Positions 1 through 10,024 of a DNA stretch of 64,000 bases are shown one piece after another. The notes below the pieces were generated by a model that saw nothing but the letters and a program-made list of their open reading frames with translations, did no database searches and was not told the origin of the DNA. The DNA comes from Phytophthora colocasiae (lineage: Eukaryota; Oomycota; Peronosporomycetes; Peronosporales; Peronosporaceae), in NCBI GenBank assembly GCA_018806915.1, contig JAGKQI010000043.1:248001-312000 (forward strand), read 5' to 3'. A program made the position numbers and the translations under genes. Every line of letters begins with the position of its first letter. Within the stretch, counting starts at the first letter, position 1.

Positions 1-144
1 AAGCTGAGACTACTATAGTCACTGCATGTGAAGCAAGGGCAAGCCCGCTTAAAAAACTCTGGTACGGAGAGAGCTCACATCTAATCTCACTTTTCATTTT
101 TTCGGGATCAAGTGAACTTTCCTTTGCTGTGTAGCATCTAAAAG
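1..144 (+). repeat. Element A 5' LTR, 3' part only
   Basis: Direct repeat of 29368-29515, about 97% identical by eye, with a 4-base deletion in this copy near base 126. Identity stops after the motif TGTAGCATCTAAAAG. The left part of the LTR lies outside the window. The exact right border is unsure because no clear CA terminus sits where identity ends. Confidence 0.85.
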
Positions 145-189
145 GGTTCTGAGCCCAAAAGAACTTTGCTGCATAGTGAAAGATCCAAG

Positions 190-991
190 ATGGCAGATGC
201 AATGAAGCCCACCGCTGATGAAGTTTCGAAGAACTGGAATGGCAAAGACATATAAGTTTGCGATGCAGATGGTGTTTCGAGAAATGGATCTTAGCGACAT
301 TGTGGAAGCGACGATAACCAGATCGATGCTTTCCAATGCAGATGCTGAAGCGAAATTTGACAAGAATCTGACCAAGATCATGCGTTTGATCAGGATGTCA
401 GTGCCATCGGAGATCTTGCACCAGATTCGTGACAGGATGACTGGGACGGAGATGTGGGACGAATTATGTGATTTTTTGAGAATAAGATTAATAAAACAGT
501 GAAGGCTCATACATTTCGTCGTTAGCGAGATGAACTCTGGACCATGAAGTTCACGTGCGGCGGAAATATGAATCTGCACATGAGCAAGATGTTCAATATC
601 CGGACCGAATTGCAGACATTGCAGTATACTGTGGATGATATAGACATGATGGAAATGCTGCTGGAGAGCTTGCCTAATCAGATAAGAGTTCGAGAGTTGA
701 TTCGATACAGTGCAGATACTAGTCTATTTACTCCAACCAAAGTCCGTGAGCTCATTCACGCTGCTGCTCCCCGGCAGTTTGAATTTCGCAATAAGGGAGG
801 TGGTCATCGTGATGGAAATCAAAGGAAATGGTGGTGGAGTAAGGGGAAACAAGAGTAAAACTGGATCAAATCAAGAAAAGAAAAGCCGTGATCCGAAGAA
901 GAAGAAGCAGAAGAAATGCTGGAACTGCGGAAGTACTGAGCATCTCAAGAGTGATTGTCCAGATAAAGCAGATAAATCAAGTGGAGCTTAG
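190..991 (+). pseudogene. Element A Gag, broken
   Basis: Gag of the Copia element, the nucleocapsid/capsid precursor. A start at 190 gives only a short frame before a stop. The Gag-like sequence (around 250-475) is in another frame, then shifts near a T-run at about 475, and shifts back near 815. A zinc knuckle of the form CWNCGSTEHLKSDC lies at about 918-960 after a lysine-rich stretch. An in-frame TAG at 989-991 separates it from the downstream protease region, which is in the same frame. At least three lesions are needed to explain it, so no Gag can be made from this copy. Confidence 0.85.
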
Positions 992-1459
992 GCTGATGAA
1001 ACTACAGAGCAGAAGCGAAAACCACGAGGGAATGTGACTCTTCGGCAGGCTACTAATGAGCCGCAACATCCAGACATCGAGCCATGGGTTCCAGTTGGAG
1101 AACACAAAGGTGCTGGTGAGATGATGAGAGAGCTTGACCAGATGATTCTGGACGCTGGTATCAAAGTAGACATACGTGCGCCGGGACACCAAGATCTTAT
1201 TAAAAACGTTGCACTACAGGACGTTGCAAGAGATGATGTGATTGATAAAACAAGTGGATGGTGGTTTTTTGATACGGCAGCTAATGCTCACGTCACTGGA
1301 AATTTGTCAGACTTCGCGGAATTCACAGAGGATACAAGTCAGTCAGAGTGTGCATGGTGTTGCATCTGCTTTCGTCTCACGCATTGCTGGGGCTGGAACC
1401 GTAGCTCTAAGCACCAATGTTAATGGTGAACAAGTTGAAGTCCGGTTGAATGATGTAGT
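992..1459 (+). pseudogene. Element A protease region, 5' part, interrupted by element B
   Basis: Continues in frame from Gag after the TAG stop. The protease signature WWFFDTAANAHVTG is at about 1258-1300; the usual D-[ST]-G triad reads DTA. A frameshift near 1340 moves the frame to the one ending LNDVV at 1459. Element B starts at 1460, and the reading resumes at 25633 with a tyrosine-valine typical of this part of Copia proteases. Bases 1456-1459 (TAGT) are the target duplication. Confidence 0.82.
1456..1459. repeat. Target-site duplication of element B, left copy (TAGT)
   Basis: TAGT directly precedes the TGTGACGA terminus of element B and is repeated at 25629-25632 directly after its other terminus (TATTACA). 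Removing B and one copy rejoins the Copia protease sequence. Confidence 0.9.
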
Positions 1460-1689
1460 TGTGACGAACCCACGGTCTCAATCTGCTTTGTCGTCCTGCC
1501 GATTTAGTGACACCAGCACTGCGCTGTGTGGTCTCGCCGGGTTCTTGTCTTATCCCGTTCAACGTCAACTTCAATAACACTCGTCGGTCCCGGCTCACCT
1601 GCGCCGGAACGTCTCCGTCCCTATTTGTATTCTCAATCAATGCAATCTAAAGAACGCGACTCGTTCTCTATCCTGCGTCTCAACACGTT

Positions 1690-2120
1690 GTCCGTTCAAC
1701 CAATCGTCGACACTAACAACTGCCCTTGGATCCCGTCTTAAGCGTCGAGGATACTGACTAATGACCCGTTCCCGATAGCCCGTCGCCAGTCACTCACCCA
1801 CCTAACACCGCCCAAAGCTTCAGTTGCCGTCTCTTCTCGTCCGTCCAACCAATTGTCAACGCCAACAACTGCCCCTGGATCCCGTCCCAAACGTCAAGGA
1901 TACTGACTAATGACCCGTTCCCGATAGCCCGTCGCCAGTCACTCACCGTCTAGCACCGCCCAAAGCTTCAGTTGCCGTCTCTTCAATCGCTCGTCCGTCC
2001 AACCAATTGTCAACGCCAACAACTGCCCCTGGATCCCGTCCCAAACGTCAAGGATACTGCCTAATGACCCGTTCCCGATAGCCCGTCGCCAGTCCCTCAC
2101 CGTCTAGCACCGCCCAAAGC
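1690..2120. repeat. Tandem repeat of about 150 bp inside the element B LTR, three units
   Basis: Landmark CCAATTGTCAACGCC (first unit CCAATCGTCGACACT) recurs at about 1700, 1849 and 2003, giving periods near 149 and 154. Each unit runs through the landmarks GGATCCCGTC, ACTGACTAATGACCCG and CACCGCCCAAAGCTTCAG. The partner LTR at 24593-25628 has only two units, which explains its shorter length. Confidence 0.88.
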
Positions 2121-2501
2121 TTCAGCAGTAGTCGCCCAGTTTCTCAGTCGCCGTCCAGAGTCTCCACCGCGCTCTGTCCGTCGAAGTTCTCAGTCGCCGT
2201 CCAGAACACCAACTGTGCTCCGTCCGTCGAAGTTCTCTTAGTCGCCGTCCAGAACACCAACTGTGTTCCGTCCGTCGAATCTCTCGCTGCCTGTGCTCTA
2301 GCCGGCAAGTTTAGGAGTGCCCGTTGTGGCAACTCCGCGTTTCGTCGTCGTAGTACACTCGCTTGTGCCCCACTTGGCAAGTTTCGAAGTGAAGTCTCCG
2401 TCCAGCCGTCTCAATCGTCTACTTCGCTCTTCGATCGTTGCTTTAGCGCCCTACACACCCATGAGCCAGCTGCTCCACTGAGTCGCAGTTGTTCCAAGAT
2501 C

Positions 2502-2505
2502 GCTT
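2502..2505. repeat. Target-site duplication of element C, left copy (GCTT)
   Basis: GCTT at 2502-2505 precedes the TGTGGTGAAGC terminus of C and is repeated at 16285-16288. The uninterrupted B LTR at about 25482-25492 has a single GCTT at the matching place. Confidence 0.93.
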
Positions 2506-3792
2506 TGTGGTGAAGCGAACGAGATTTTTTCCCGGAGAGGCGATATCAGCCACGAACTCGAAGAGAGCCGGAACAAGCGACAGGGGGGGACCTGTGATCC
2601 CCAGATCTGAGTCGAATCAGGCAAAGGCACGATGGGTCCCGCCAGGAAACAGGCGGCAGGGACACCTGCGGAAGGTCAGGTGGGGCGGTGTTCGTTGGCG
2701 ATCCGAGTTCTACCGGAAGGAAGAATGGGGAGACCAAAGGTGCCCTTGCGCGATCGGCAATGGTGGGGTCCCAAGTAAGCACGATCCTGGCCCACGATTT
2801 ACCCCGGCGCCCTGGAGTCTTCTAACCACATGATCCTGATTCCCCGAGCGGCGACGAAGCAGGATCACGCAGTGATCCTCTCCCGTTTAAGTACGAGATC
2901 AGCTCCGGATCAAGTTCAGCCCCAGGCGCGACGCAGACTCTTCTGATGGCCTGATCCGGATTCTCTAAACGACGACCAAGCGGGATCAGGCGGCGATCAA
3001 GTCCCGATTAAGTGCGAGATCAAGCTTCGGTTAAGTACGAGATCAAGCTTCGGTTAAGTACGAGATCGGCTCGCGATCAGGGTTAGGGGAGCCAAGCTAG
3101 GGATCAGCTATGTAGCCAGTGTCATGTGATCGTAGGATAGTAAATCAGGATGGGATTAGTAGGCATAGGAATAACCATAAACAGAATCGAATCTGCCCTG
3201 AACCACTCAAGTGTCTTCGCTACGCCTGGAACCGGGAACTACATTGGCCCTACAAGCGTCGAGAAGATAAGGATACGTGACCTAGTATAGCGGTTAAGTC
3301 TGGATAATATATTGGCCAGCTTTGCCCTATCTAGTGAACTATCCTTTAAGTGCATACATCGGATCGGAAGGAGTTGGTTGTTTAGCCTGACGATCCCGTC
3401 GAATCTCGCCCCCTCAAGACCCCCGCTATCGGAAGCGGAAAACAACGGAAAGGAAGGGACTGAATCCCGAACATTGGACTATTGGAAGACCTGGATCAAG
3501 TACCAGGCACCCGGATCAAGGCTCGGGAACTCGCTACGACCGGGATCAAGTACCCCGAGATGGAGTGAAGAACTTCCACGCTACCTCAACCCTTGCGTCA
3601 CGCAAGACTTTCTTCCGACCTACAAGACACCTTCAGAAGTCACCAGGAAGAGCATAACCCGCCTACCGACGGGTACACAAGGTGAAACTACACACAGCTA
3701 GATCACGGATCATCGGGGGACCCTCGGTGTCTGGGCGCAAGTGGTGATCGAGACCTGCCTCAACGAGATTTTGGCAGATCCGCTCCACCGCA
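2506..3792 (+). repeat. Element C 5' LTR
   Basis: 1287-bp direct repeat of 14987-16284. It contains a 23-bp tandem motif (TTAAGTACGAGATCAAGCTT and relatives) at 3008-3070 and many GATC sites. The LTR should hold the promoter and polyadenylation signals of the element. The sequence right after it (TGGTGCGCGTGCCCGG at 3794) starts with TGG and is a candidate primer-binding site; it overlaps the first codons of gag. Confidence 0.94.
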
Positions 3793-6117
3793 ATGGTGCG
3801 CGTGCCCGGATCTTCTGGTGACTTCGGATATCACCGTGAGTCCCAAGAAGATGTCAAGGTAAAAGAAGAACAAGGGGAAGAAGTGCCTACGAATGTTGGA
3901 TCGACGGAGGCACCGCTGAAAACGGAAAGATCCACAGATCAGCAGGGTTCTGGGAGGATCTCTACTGACAGGCACGAGGCAGACCTGGATCGCAATCCAG
4001 AGCTCGAAGAAAAACCTCGAATTCCTCCCAAGGCCCCTTCGAGGGCCATTGCGGATCTCGATGAGAATCGAGATCCACACACGAGCGATAAGGAACCAGC
4101 AAAGCTGAAACCTAATCTGCTCACCAAGTCCACGGTTGCCTCAAGATCGACCAAGAAAAAGAAGATCAAGAGCACCCGGACGAAATTAAAAGCTCCAGAC
4201 TCGGAGCCAGAAGATGTGATCAACCCAGGATCGGCGATCACCAAGGACGCGATCGAGCAGGCCTATTACAGGAAGATGCTGAGTGAGACCTTGCGTAATG
4301 ATCCCGTTCTTACGATCATACAAGTCCGCCAGATCGGTAATCTCGCCGGCCCGGTGTCGAAGTCCCGGACTAGCTCTGACCGCCTGAACGCGGTGAAGAT
4401 TCTACTCGATCTACTCCAAGAAGCTGGTTTAGTGGCTGGAGAGTTCGACCCCAACTCTCTATTTGACCTGGAACTGGAAGCGATTTAATCTGCGACCCAG
4501 GATCTATTCAACTCTCTCAAAGTCTTGGTCGGCGAACGCCCACTGACGCCCGATCCAGGCTATCAGACTGGATCGTCATGCTATGCGTCAGCGACCTCGG
4601 AACCAGATTCCGACAGCCCGAGAAGGCTGCAACGCATGTCGTTGGGCCCCTCTGGTGCCAAATTCCTGAAATCGCGTATGAAGAAACAAGATACACGATC
4701 GGTGGCTACAAAACTGGAGGCCAAGACGCCTGATCAGCAAGAAAATCGCCGGATCCGGACAGACCAGGCCGCGCCGACGACTAATTCCACTGGATCGAGC
4801 AACAAGTTGGACGACTACTTCCAAATGGCGATGGATCGTTTCTTGAAAGAACGGAGTCTCGCGACGCCCCGATCGCCGATCAAAGGGGAGCTGGATGTTG
4901 ATATGGAGTCCGTTACGGCCTCAGATCCGGATGCATGGGAATACGATCCGGACGATCTGGGCATACCAAGTTCCGGTGGACAGATGTCAGGCCGAGCAAC
5001 GATCGCATCCGCGGCGATCGGCCAAGGAGGATCGTCGTTGATCCAGCGGGTCCGGATCTCAACGATCTCGGATCTGAAAGATTTTGCGGGTAAAGATCTG
5101 GACGAAGATCGCGCTCGGGCCTGGATCGGTAAGGTCAAGTCGGCGTTCCAGCGCGATCAGGCGGAAGAAGAGAAATGCCTCACGTTTGCAGATCTGATGG
5201 TGGGACCGGCAAAGAACTGGTACAGGCAGCTCAGTCGAACGACGAAAACCAAGTGGGCAGATCTGTTGGACAGTTTCCAGACCCAGTATTGTGGGTTGGG
5301 TATGTCGGTCGCGTGGCAATACTATCACGCTCGCAAGCGATCGGAAGAAACTCCTCTCGATTATCTCTACCGGCTCAACGTGGCGGCTTTACGTGCTAGA
5401 CTAAAGATCAAGGATGGGAGCCCTAAGGCCCGCCGGGAACATGTAGACCACTACATCGAGACATTGGGGGATCCGGAGTTAGCTGACCGGCTGACCCTAC
5501 TCCGACTGAGTGACGTCGATGAACTTGAGGAGGTACTTCGTGCCCGAGAACGGGCAAAAAGCAGACAGCGTAAATCTGCGTTTGGATCGAAGTACAGACA
5601 GAAGACACCGACCAGTGCCCCGGCAGCACCCACCCGAGCGGTGGTACGGGCGATCCAAACCCAAGATCCGAGCTCGGAATCAGAAGAAATATCCGGATCG
5701 GACGGATCCGATTCTGAAGGCGATCTCCGGAGGATATATCTTGCCGCGTCAGAAGACAAGCCGATCGGTACTGGGGGCGCTCCCCACCAACAGGATCAGT
5801 CGCGATCACACACGAACGCGCAAGATCGAGGCCGGATCACGGATCGCAGACAATCAGATCACGATCGAGGTCGCTGTTCGCATTGTGGATCGCGGAAGCA
5901 CACGGATCTGGACTGCTGGAGACGTCTAACCTGTGACAAGTGCGGAAAGAGAGGCCACCCAACGGATCGCTGTCTATATACATGCCGTGGTTGTGGGGAG
6001 ATCCATGAGGCTGGAGAATGCCCCATGGATGAATTCTACAACCAGATCCGCAAGTGGTACGATCCGACCCGACATGCCGGATTGTTCCCTGAGAAGGTGG
6101 AAAAGATGTTAAACTAG
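3793..6117 (+). pseudogene. Element C Gag, one in-frame stop
   Basis: A single reading frame runs from the ATG directly after the LTR (3793) to TAG at 6115-6117, interrupted only by TAA at 4486-4488, so a full protein would be about 774 residues. The second part shows a retrotransposon-gag capsid-like region (about 5085-5560; features AKNWYRQL and TPLDYLYRL), an acidic-serine linker, and a cluster of zinc knuckles near the end (CSHCGSRKHTDLDC, CDKCGKRGHPTDRC, CRGCGEIHEAGEC). The TAA could come from CAA by one C-to-T change. The N-terminal 231 residues are charged and carry no recognised domain. Nucleic-acid binding and particle assembly are the family role. Confidence 0.88.
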
Positions 6118-6179
6118 GACGCTCGCCGGTTTGGAAACCGGTACGAGCCGAGCGTTCTGAGTACTGCATCTATGCATAT

Positions 6180-6836
6180 GTGAACAAAAAATCGAGAGAT
6201 CAAGATAGGGAGAATTCGGATCTGCGCGGTAATACATGTAAGTTGCATTCGTATACTGCTAAGATCGCGAGTCTTCCCCGGATCGATGAGTTCTCTCGAT
6301 CTGGTGCGGAAGTGGCTTTGGACCTCAAGGAAGGAGAATCCAGGGGGTACTGGAAATACCACGCACCAGGAAAATGGTTCCGCCAAGCCAAGATCTCAGG
6401 CAAGATCAATCATGAAAGAGCGATCTTGCTCCTGGACACTGGCGCCGAGGTATCCATCTTGGATACCGCCTTTGCTCGTAAGGTTGGGTGCCACTTTGAC
6501 ACTAGTCAGAGACAGGAATGTGTTGGGATCGGTGATAACGTGTACACCACCGAGGGAAGAACGAGGATCAAGATCACGCTTGCGGGATACTTGGTCTACT
6601 TTTTCGATATTTGGATCGGGGATCTATCCGGGCAAGATGCGATCCTGGGTATGGATTTCATGATTCCGGCTGGGGTCCGGATGGATCTAGCCAAGGGGTC
6701 GATGTGCTTACCTAATGAAGTGGGGATCCCACTTAGTGGTCGCAAGGGATTATACGGGGAGAAGGTAAGATCGGTAAAATTGGAGGAAGATCTACATATC
6801 CCAGTTGGGGATCTGAAGAGACCGCATCGAGAGTGA
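6180..6836 (+). CDS. Element C aspartic protease region
   Basis: A frame of 218 residues, shifted relative to Gag. It has the retroviral-type aspartic protease signature LLLDTGAEVSILD at about 6424-6465 and the partner motif DAILGMDFM at about 6635-6660, so the active site looks intact. The frame stops at 6834-6836 and the RT frame overlaps it by a few bases in a relative -1 frame. Whether this is a programmed shift or decay cannot be told from one copy. The ATG used by a real protein is unknown, because protease is normally released from a Gag-Pol polyprotein. Confidence 0.85.
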   Translation: MNKKSRDQDRENSDLRGNTCKLHSYTAKIASLPRIDEFSRSGAEVALDLKEGESRGYWKYHAPGKWFRQAKISGKINHERAILLLDTGAEVSILDTAFARKVGCHFDTSQRQECVGIGDNVYTTEGRTRIKITLAGYLVYFFDIWIGDLSGQDAILGMDFMIPAGVRMDLAKGSMCLPNEVGIPLSGRKGLYGEKVRSVKLEEDLHIPVGDLKRPHRE

Positions 6837-9800
6837 AATTATCGGCGACGGAGAAACTGTGGGTGACCAGAGGCGACCAATGGGTACCTACCGTGGTAAA
6901 TGGACCCGGCCGAACTCGGTACTTAGTGATCACGAATTTGAGCGAGAAGATTTTACGATTGGATCACAGATTACATGTTGGAATGGTACTTGATCAGGAA
7001 AAAGTGCCTCGATTCGCCGGGTTTGTGTCGGTCGGATCCCGGCGCTACATGGAGTGGCAGAACCTAGCTCTAGAAGCGACTGTGGACGCAAGACCAGAAC
7101 CTCAGGAATCCGTAGAGATCCCCTTACCGTCGGTCGAACGGCCGATCTACGTTACGCCGCGATCCATAATCCGCCGAGGTGGGACGACCAAGAACGATCC
7201 TGATCCTGCGCCAATATCGACATTGGAACCTCGATCACCAACCGATACGGCCGCAGTCAAGGTCGCATTCATTGATCCCCAACCGGATCCCATGGATACC
7301 CCACCGATTACGATCAGTTCCGACAAGACCCCGAGCGGCGAAGCTGGGGGCGGTGAGACTGAGACGAATGAGAGCTTGCCAGATCAGGCCCCAGATCGGA
7401 CAGATTGGACATGCGAAGAAGAGATCGAGGTAAAAACAGGAAAACCAGATTTTAAAATCGAGATCAAACATGAATCCGACGCTGACGCTGGCCCCACGAT
7501 AGAAGTTGCCCCGATCCTGACGGCCAAGGACGATAGACTCCCTGATCCATCAACGAATGAACCCGATCCGACATCTCCTGAAGGGATCGAGAACGCCGAT
7601 CAGACCCACTTACACGAAAGTGGCGATTTTTCGGCCGAAGATCTAGCCGATAATCTCGCAGTAGTACCAGAGATCCAGATCTCCACCACTGAAGAAGTCA
7701 GGATCGAAGATCTGCAAGTAGGAAATCCGGGATCGGCTACCCCGGAGGAGATCGAGAAACTCCGACAGATTATTTGGGAGAAGCGACATCTCCTGATCGG
7801 AAAGGGAAACGCACTTCCCCCTGCGGCCAAGGGTGTTATATGCGATATCGACGTGGGTGATGCAAAGCCGATCGCACAACGAGTCCGAAAGGTGGCGCCA
7901 CAGTTCCGCGAGAAAGTATCGGATCTCATCAAAGGACTCCTAGCTGCCAAGATCGTTCGGCCATCGACATCGCCATGGGCATCTCCGATCGTGGTGATCA
8001 TCAAGAAGAACGGTGTAGACATCCGACTATGTATCGATTATCGGTTGGTGAACGGTCTCACAAGGCTGATGATCTACCCGATGCCCCTGATCAATGACCT
8101 GCTAGAAGATCTCGACAAGGTTCTGTGGTATTGTTCATTAGACATGGCGAGTGGATTCTGGGTCGTATCAATGACCGATCGATTTCGCGCGATCTCAGCT
8201 TTCATCACTCCATTTGGCCTTTTCGAGTGGAATCGCATGCCGTTCGGGCTGAAGAACGCCCCTCAGATCTATCAACGTCTTGTGGACAACGCCCTATATG
8301 GATTTTTGAAGATCTCCCAGTCAGGGAACATGGAAAACTCTGCAGATGTGTTTGAATCAGGGATCCCGGAGGATCCTGGTCGCCCGTCGGTTCTAGGACG
8401 GAGATCATATATCGACGATATCTTGATCACGGCTGGATCATGGGATCAAATGTGCGATCGGGTGGAAGACCTATTGGAGGCCTGTGATAAGTGGAATCTC
8501 TCGATCAGTGCGGCAAAGAGCTTCTGGGGCATGGATAAGGTGGAATATCTCGGACACAAAGTGTCGATCGATGGATTGGAGGCAAACCCGAAAGACCTGA
8601 AGTCTCTGACGGATCTACCATTCCCTGGATCACTCCGATCCATGCAATCGTTCCTTGGAAGTTTGAATTACTATAGTCGGTTCATCGAGGATTATGCGAT
8701 CTATGCATCGGTCTTATATGAATTACGTGAGGTGGAGTTCGCAGAACTGAAGAAGCGACCAGATCTACGAAAGATCATGGATAGCACGGACCCGATCACT
8801 CGAGATCTCGTTGCGTTTAAGTCGAATCAGGATGGATCACCAGACACCTCGACTCAAAAGGGGGATAGTACACCGGATCCCGACTTGGGGGCGATGCCTT
8901 CCCCCTGTTCAAGCGAGATCGAAGCCAGTCTGGCCCAAAAAACTGGCGACGAGAGGTGGGGTAAAGCATATAGAGCGTTTACAGCCTTGAAAGCCAAGAT
9001 CGCGTCGACCCCGATCCTCCGTCACTTCGACATGGCGAAATTGCCCGTGGTGATTGTGTATGCTAGTGACTGGGCGATTTCCGCCGCACTGATGCAGGAA
9101 CACGACCAGATCTACCACCCGGTTGCGTTTGCCAGCCGAACCTTGAAGACTAACGAGCTGAACTATAATGTTGCCGAAAAGGAGGTGCTGGCTCTACTTC
9201 GGATCTTGGATCTACACTACACCTTGTTGGTGGGACGTCGGATCAAGGTCCTAACCCGACACTCCACGCTTGCCTGGCTGTTCAAGTCTGCCGGCCTCCA
9301 AGGGCGCCTAGGACAATGGTCTGCACTCCTATCCCCATGGACACTCGAGGTCACGAAGTGTACGAAGGGAGAGGACGAAATACTGGGGGCGATCGCAGCT
9401 AGTATAACGCCTAGATCGGAGATTGATGAAGCCCTGATCGCGATCGCGCCTCGAAAGGAACCAAAACGTCGAATCCAGATGCCAATCCTTACCGTAGACC
9501 CAGATGAGGAGCTGTGGGTTATAAGTTTCGACGGATCGGCACGCGTGAAACGAGGAGGAGGCGCTTTCAGCGCGATCGTGTGGAGTTTGCCAGAGTGGAA
9601 AGTGATCAAGGCTAGATCAGACTATGCGGAGAGCCTTACTGTCAATGAAGCGGAATACCGTGGACTCTTGCTGGATCTTAGCATGATCACACAGTTAGAA
9701 CGCCGCCGTTTGATCGTTTGTGGCGATTCGAACCTGGTGATCCGACAAGTCCGGGGCGAGATCGACTGCAAGGCGCCAGGATTGACGTTACTGAAACAGA

Positions 9801-10024
9801 AGGTGCTAGATCACTTGCGGAATTGGGGAGATCATGAGCTAGTCCATGTGAAGAGAGACTGGAATGGGAGCGCAGACAGCTTGGCGAGTGCCGCGCTGCA
9901 GCGAGGAAGCGGGATCGAGGTCCACGATGAAGCCGATCGGTGCGATCTGATCACCCTGAATCGGCTCGATGAGGTGTTGACCCCTCGAGTGGAATATCGA
10001 ACTGTGAAAGTGTCGGGCATGTAG
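6833..10024 (+). CDS. Element C reverse transcriptase plus two RNase H domains
   Basis: Open frame of 1063 codons. An acidic N-terminal region (to about residue 330) is followed by reverse transcriptase with RLCIDYRLVNG, a MPFGLKNAPQIYQR motif and the catalytic YIDD near 8408. A Ty3-type RNase H follows (YASDWAISAALMQ; VAEKEVLALL), but its third acidic residue is lost: the usual T-D-H reads TRH at about 9255. A second, cellular/archaeal-like RNase H comes next with all acidic residues in place: FDGSA, NEAEYRGL, CGDSN and GSADSLA (about 9525-9890). The pattern fits loss of activity in the old domain after a new one was gained. The first codon listed is GTG; the true product is probably part of a polyprotein. 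Confidence 0.9.
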   Translation: MKLSATEKLWVTRGDQWVPTVVNGPGRTRYLVITNLSEKILRLDHRLHVGMVLDQEKVPRFAGFVSVGSRRYMEWQNLALEATVDARPEPQESVEIPLPSVERPIYVTPRSIIRRGGTTKNDPDPAPISTLEPRSPTDTAAVKVAFIDPQPDPMDTPPITISSDKTPSGEAGGGETETNESLPDQAPDRTDWTCEEEIEVKTGKPDFKIEIKHESDADAGPTIEVAPILTAKDDRLPDPSTNEPDPTSPEGIENADQTHLHESGDFSAEDLADNLAVVPEIQISTTEEVRIEDLQVGNPGSATPEEIEKLRQIIWEKRHLLIGKGNALPPAAKGVICDIDVGDAKPIAQRVRKVAPQFREKVSDLIKGLLAAKIVRPSTSPWASPIVVIIKKNGVDIRLCIDYRLVNGLTRLMIYPMPLINDLLEDLDKVLWYCSLDMASGFWVVSMTDRFRAISAFITPFGLFEWNRMPFGLKNAPQIYQRLVDNALYGFLKISQSGNMENSADVFESGIPEDPGRPSVLGRRSYIDDILITAGSWDQMCDRVEDLLEACDKWNLSISAAKSFWGMDKVEYLGHKVSIDGLEANPKDLKSLTDLPFPGSLRSMQSFLGSLNYYSRFIEDYAIYASVLYELREVEFAELKKRPDLRKIMDSTDPITRDLVAFKSNQDGSPDTSTQKGDSTPDPDLGAMPSPCSSEIEASLAQKTGDERWGKAYRAFTALKAKIASTPILRHFDMAKLPVVIVYASDWAISAALMQEHDQIYHPVAFASRTLKTNELNYNVAEKEVLALLRILDLHYTLLVGRRIKVLTRHSTLAWLFKSAGLQGRLGQWSALLSPWTLEVTKCTKGEDEILGAIAASITPRSEIDEALIAIAPRKEPKRRIQMPILTVDPDEELWVISFDGSARVKRGGGAFSAIVWSLPEWKVIKARSDYAESLTVNEAEYRGLLLDLSMITQLERRRLIVCGDSNLVIRQVRGEIDCKAPGLTLLKQKVLDHLRNWGDHELVHVKRDWNGSADSLASAALQRGSGIEVHDEADRCDLITLNRLDEVLTPRVEYRTVKVSGM

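Larger units (their letters stand above)
1460..2505 (-). repeat. Element B 3' LTR, outer part, split by element C
   Basis: Matches 24593 onward almost base for base, except that this copy has one extra unit of an internal tandem repeat of about 150 bp (three units against two). The LTR stops at 2505, where element C begins, and resumes at 16289. Confidence 0.93.
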
